A stretch of 64,000 nt of DNA, from contig JAFLKK010000019.1 in NCBI GenBank assembly GCA_019163375.1, positions 275,586 through 339,585 on the forward strand, in the 5' to 3' direction. Position 1 is the stretch's first letter, and the number at the start of each line of letters is the position of its first letter. This document shows, piece after piece, positions 61,808 through 64,000 of this stretch. The notes beneath the pieces are model-generated. The model made no database searches. It had not been told where the DNA came from and saw only the letters and a list, made by a program, of their open reading frames with translations. The translations under genes and the position numbers were made by a program. Source of the stretch: Paludibacter sp. (lineage in GTDB: Bacteria; Bacteroidota; Bacteroidia; Bacteroidales; Paludibacteraceae).

Positions 61808-62041
61808 TCAATTGTCAATAGAATTTTTGTAGTCTTCCAGTATTTTGATGGCTTCTTCGAAATCTTTCTCAAAAACAACAATTCTCAATCCGTCGTTAAT
61901 CTCACCAAACATTGGCAATAACTCCACCGAATCTTCATTGTTGATAGAACTGTCGATGTTGTTTTCTTTCAATAATTCCTGATCGAACAAGGCTTCCACC
62001 ATTGTTTCGTAATTTTTTAATGTTATAAGCTTGTCTTCCAT
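61808..62041 (-). CDS. DUF2007 family protein
   Basis: A 77-aa acidic protein of the DUF2007 type (putative signal-transducing protein, PII-like fold). The IVVFEKDFEEAIKILEDY end and the opening LITLKNYETMVEALFDQELLKENNI fit. Function of the family is not known. A -7 box lies 43 bases upstream. Confidence 0.7.
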   Translation of the reverse strand: MEDKLITLKNYETMVEALFDQELLKENNIDSSINNEDSVELLPMFGEINDGLRIVVFEKDFEEAIKILEDYKNSIDN

Positions 62042-62083
62042 AGTGATTAAAATTGAAAATTATTAATTGAGAATTATTAATTA

Positions 62084-62091
62084 CAAAGATA
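62084..62091 (-). promoter_or_regulatory. Candidate -7 element of the DUF2007 gene
   Basis: Reads TATCTTTG on the minus strand. A TTG (complement of 62116-62118) lies 24 bases upstream. Confidence 0.45.
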
Positions 62092-62200
62092 GTTGTATTG
62101 TTGAGAATGTAATGACAATTTCAATCTTTATTTAATAATAAAACAGTTGACAATGAACTTTGTTTTTGCGTGGAAGCACATTTATTTACGGGCAATTTAT

Positions 62201-62276
62201 TATATTTGTATGTGCATTAGCAGGATTGAAAAGCACTGAATTCGTGCCGATAAGTGGATATTTTTTGCTACTTTTG
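62201..62276 (+). promoter_or_regulatory. Two candidate -7 elements of the DUF5063 gene
   Basis: TATATTTG (62201-62208) and TACTTTTG (62269-62276) both fit TAnnTTTG. The second would give a leader of about 22 nt before the ATG at 62305. Neither has a clear -33 box. Confidence 0.4.
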
Positions 62277-62304
62277 CAACTGTTTATTAATTTTTATACC
62301 GAAA

Positions 62305-62943
62305 ATGGATTTAGACCAACTCCCCGATCATATAGTTTACAGCAAAAACGTCATCGAATTTGTCACCGTAGCCGCCGAAACATGTTTGTTTCTGGAGCAC
62401 GCTACCGATTTTTCGCGTGAAGATTTTGTCGTTAAATCCGTAAAATTATTTCCGCTTCTCTATTTAAAAGCCTCGCTCATAGATATTCCCGCAAGTGTAT
62501 TCGACAAAGGCGCCGAGCGTTTTGTGACCGAAGAAGATTACTTATTTGTGCGTGAACAAGTGGAGCAATTGTTGGGAGCTGACGACTCGTACCTGGAGGT
62601 TTTTCATCCCGATATGTCCTTGAGCGATACCCCGATTGCAGCTTTTGTGTCGGAAAACATTGCTGATATTTATCAGGAATTGAAAGATTTCGCAGCCAAT
62701 TTTCAGCTGGGCGAAGTAGATATAATGAACGATGCTTTGGTGGTTTGTCTCGAAGCATTCGGTCAGCATTGGGGACAAAAACTGCTGAATGCCATGAGGG
62801 CTTTACATGCTTTACGCTTCAGCGATGGATTTGGAGTCGAAGAAGCGGATGAAAAAGAGGCTTCTGCAAAAAAAATAGATAGAAACTCGTTTCTGAATTT
62901 TCTTCACGATGATGAAGAGGATGAATTTGGTAACATATTGTAA
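62305..62943 (+). CDS. DUF5063 family protein
   Basis: A 212-aa acidic, helical, cytoplasmic protein (start at 62305; the longer frame includes the promoter). It resembles DUF5063, known as a conserved neighbour of the 3'-5' exonuclease and the RlmI-like methyltransferase in Bacteroidales. The C-terminus ends in an acidic DDEEDEFGNIL tail. No catalytic motif seen. It is 9 bases upstream of the exonuclease gene. Confidence 0.72.
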   Translation: MDLDQLPDHIVYSKNVIEFVTVAAETCLFLEHATDFSREDFVVKSVKLFPLLYLKASLIDIPASVFDKGAERFVTEEDYLFVREQVEQLLGADDSYLEVFHPDMSLSDTPIAAFVSENIADIYQELKDFAANFQLGEVDIMNDALVVCLEAFGQHWGQKLLNAMRALHALRFSDGFGVEEADEKEASAKKIDRNSFLNFLHDDEEDEFGNIL

Positions 62944-62952
62944 TGCAATTGT

Positions 62953-63654
62953 ATGTTTAAAACAAAAATAACAAAGGAAGAGGTAAATACCTTGCCGGTA
63001 GTGATTTTCGAAGGTAAGATAACTTTGGTTGATGATTTGTCCAAAGTAAATCCGGCCATCGAAGAGCTTCGTAAAAGCAATGTTGTGGGTCTTGATACAG
63101 AGACAAAACCGTCGTTTACCCGAGGCACACATCACAAAGTATCGTTGGTGCAAATCTCTACCCTGGATCATTGTTTTTTGTTTCGACTCAATTTAATCGA
63201 CTTTCCTGCTGCTTTGGCTGAGTTTTTGGCCGATCAGAAAATTCAAAAAATTGGTCTTTCGCTACGCGATGATTTGATTGGTTTGAATAAGCGACATACT
63301 TTTAAACCGGCCGGCTTTATTGATATACAAACCATTGCCCAGCATTATGGCATAATGGAGTTGAGCTTACAGAAAGTCTATGCCATTATTTTTGGAAAAA
63401 AAATCTCAAAATCTCAACGACTGACAAACTGGGAAAATCCAGAACTGAGCGATCAACAACAACGATACGCTGCAACGGATGCCTGGGCCAGCTTGCAAAT
63501 ATACCTGCAACTAATGAATGAAAAGAAGCTGAGCAAAAAGCAACTGGATCAAATATTATTGGAACAGGCTGAGGAACAACGTGAATTGCGTGAGCAACAG
63601 ATTCAAAACCGACTCGCTGAATCGGCCATGAGTGATGCTAACCCCTCAATTTAA
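62953..63654 (+). CDS. DEDDy-type 3'-5' exonuclease
   Basis: RNase D/WRN-like exonuclease domain protein (233 aa). The acidic motifs are visible: LDTETKPSF (Exo I, near residue 47), LRDDLIGLN (Exo II, near 105) and YAATDAWASL (Exo III with Tyr, near 172). An extra C-terminal coiled tail is rich in Lys, Glu and Gln. It probably trims RNA or DNA 3' ends. Cotranscribed with DUF5063 and the methyltransferase gene. Confidence 0.85.
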   Translation: MFKTKITKEEVNTLPVVIFEGKITLVDDLSKVNPAIEELRKSNVVGLDTETKPSFTRGTHHKVSLVQISTLDHCFLFRLNLIDFPAALAEFLADQKIQKIGLSLRDDLIGLNKRHTFKPAGFIDIQTIAQHYGIMELSLQKVYAIIFGKKISKSQRLTNWENPELSDQQQRYAATDAWASLQIYLQLMNEKKLSKKQLDQILLEQAEEQRELREQQIQNRLAESAMSDANPSI

Positions 63655-63696
63655 TTCAACTTCTCAAATTTAACTTGTTACTAAAAACTCGCCACT
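63655..63696. repeat. Heptad array between exonuclease and methyltransferase genes
   Basis: Six 7-base units in one register: ttcaact, tctcaaa, tttaact, tgttact, aaaaact, cgccact. Five of six end in act. It begins 1 base after the stop and ends 7 bases before the next ATG. Confidence 0.7.
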
Positions 63697-63703
63697 ACAA
63701 AAA

Positions 63704-64000
63704 TGATTATCATACAACTCAAACCAAAGAAAGAAGAAAGTTTAAAACGTTTTCACCCATGGGTTTTTTCCGGTGCAATTCAGAAAATTGAAGGAAAACC
63801 TGCCGAAGGTGATTTGGTGGAAGTACTGGATAATCAGCGCAATTTTTTGGCCATCGGTCATTATCAAATTGGCAGTATAGCCGTACGTGTTGTTTCTTTC
63901 GACAAGTTGGATGTTGACGATAGTTTTTGGAGCCGCAAAATACAATTAGCCTATGCCATGCGTGTGTCATTGGGATTGGTTGATCCGAAGAAAAACAATA
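63704..64000 (+). CDS. RlmI-like class I SAM-dependent rRNA methyltransferase (partial)
   Basis: The first 99 codons of a gene cut by the window end. The N-terminal PUA domain is recognisable: KRFHPWVFSGAIQKIEG (near residue 16) and EVLDNQRNFLAIGHYQIGSIAVRVVSF (near 40-66, in two blocks). This is the start of the RlmI/YccW family, which methylates a cytosine of 23S rRNA at C5. The catalytic domain is outside the window, so the exact target is uncertain. In frame with the heptad-bearing spacer upstream. Confidence 0.8.

Overview
The window is chromosomal DNA of a Bacteroidota bacterium, most likely order Bacteroidales. Supporting signs: moderately AT-rich DNA; many -7 elements of the Bacteroidota form TAnnTTTG, sometimes with an upstream TTTG/TTG; few Shine-Dalgarno sites; and gene forms typical of the phylum (MurF-Alr fusion, VorDBAC ferredoxin oxidoreductase, three-gene acyl-CoA carboxylase, NagB-PIG-L fusion, DUF4922, DUF5063, RRM protein). 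The energy genes (2-oxoacid:ferredoxin oxidoreductase, propionyl-CoA-type carboxylase) suit a fermenter. A Paludibacter-like organism is my guess from gene content, not proven. No rRNA, tRNA, CRISPR array, transposase, prophage or conjugative module was found.

Layout: (1) 95-2881 vor operon, then addB-type nuclease (3367-6249), all on minus. (2) 6445-20078, plus strand: DUF554, acyl-CoA carboxylase operon, purine permease, metallophosphoesterase, BI-1 protein, MurF-Alr, USP-like protein, K+ channel, PurT. (3) 20442-24435, minus: DUF4922 protein, outer-membrane barrel, glycosyltransferase. (4) 24596-26306, plus: amino-sugar kinase and MurQ (peptidoglycan recycling). (5) 26408-36909, minus: a complete ABC efflux system (two permeases, two ATPases, HlyD, TolC) with TetR and an odd GH130 gene in between, then Nnr. 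(6) 37086-39485 NagB-PIG-L fusion; RlmF on minus. (7) 40787-47221, plus: MarR plus a tripartite RND pump. (8) GNAT-nitrilase fusion (minus) and a small RNA-binding protein (plus). (9) 49759-58022, minus: a tightly packed 12-gene carotenoid operon, preceded by a decayed SDR/DUF2867 pseudogene. (10) dnaK (minus), folK (plus), DUF2007 (minus), DUF5063, DEDDy exonuclease and the start of an RlmI-like methyltransferase (plus, cut by the window end).

How genes work together: CrtB, CrtI, CrtYcd, CrtZ, CruF, a CruC-like glycosyltransferase and a CruD-like acyltransferase form a nearly complete route from GGPP to a hydroxylated, glycosylated and acylated (probably monocyclic) carotenoid. Idi supplies precursor. 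TspO, a flavin split-barrel protein, a TPR protein and a UPF0114-like fragment are unexplained passengers of the same operon. The two efflux systems each have their own regulator.

The least expected signal is outside the genes: about a dozen gene boundaries carry degenerate tandem arrays with a 7-bp period. They often touch a start or stop codon and twice run into coding sequence. Two families of C/G-rich palindromic REP-like repeats are also present, one copy in frame inside a gene and one supplying a stop codon.
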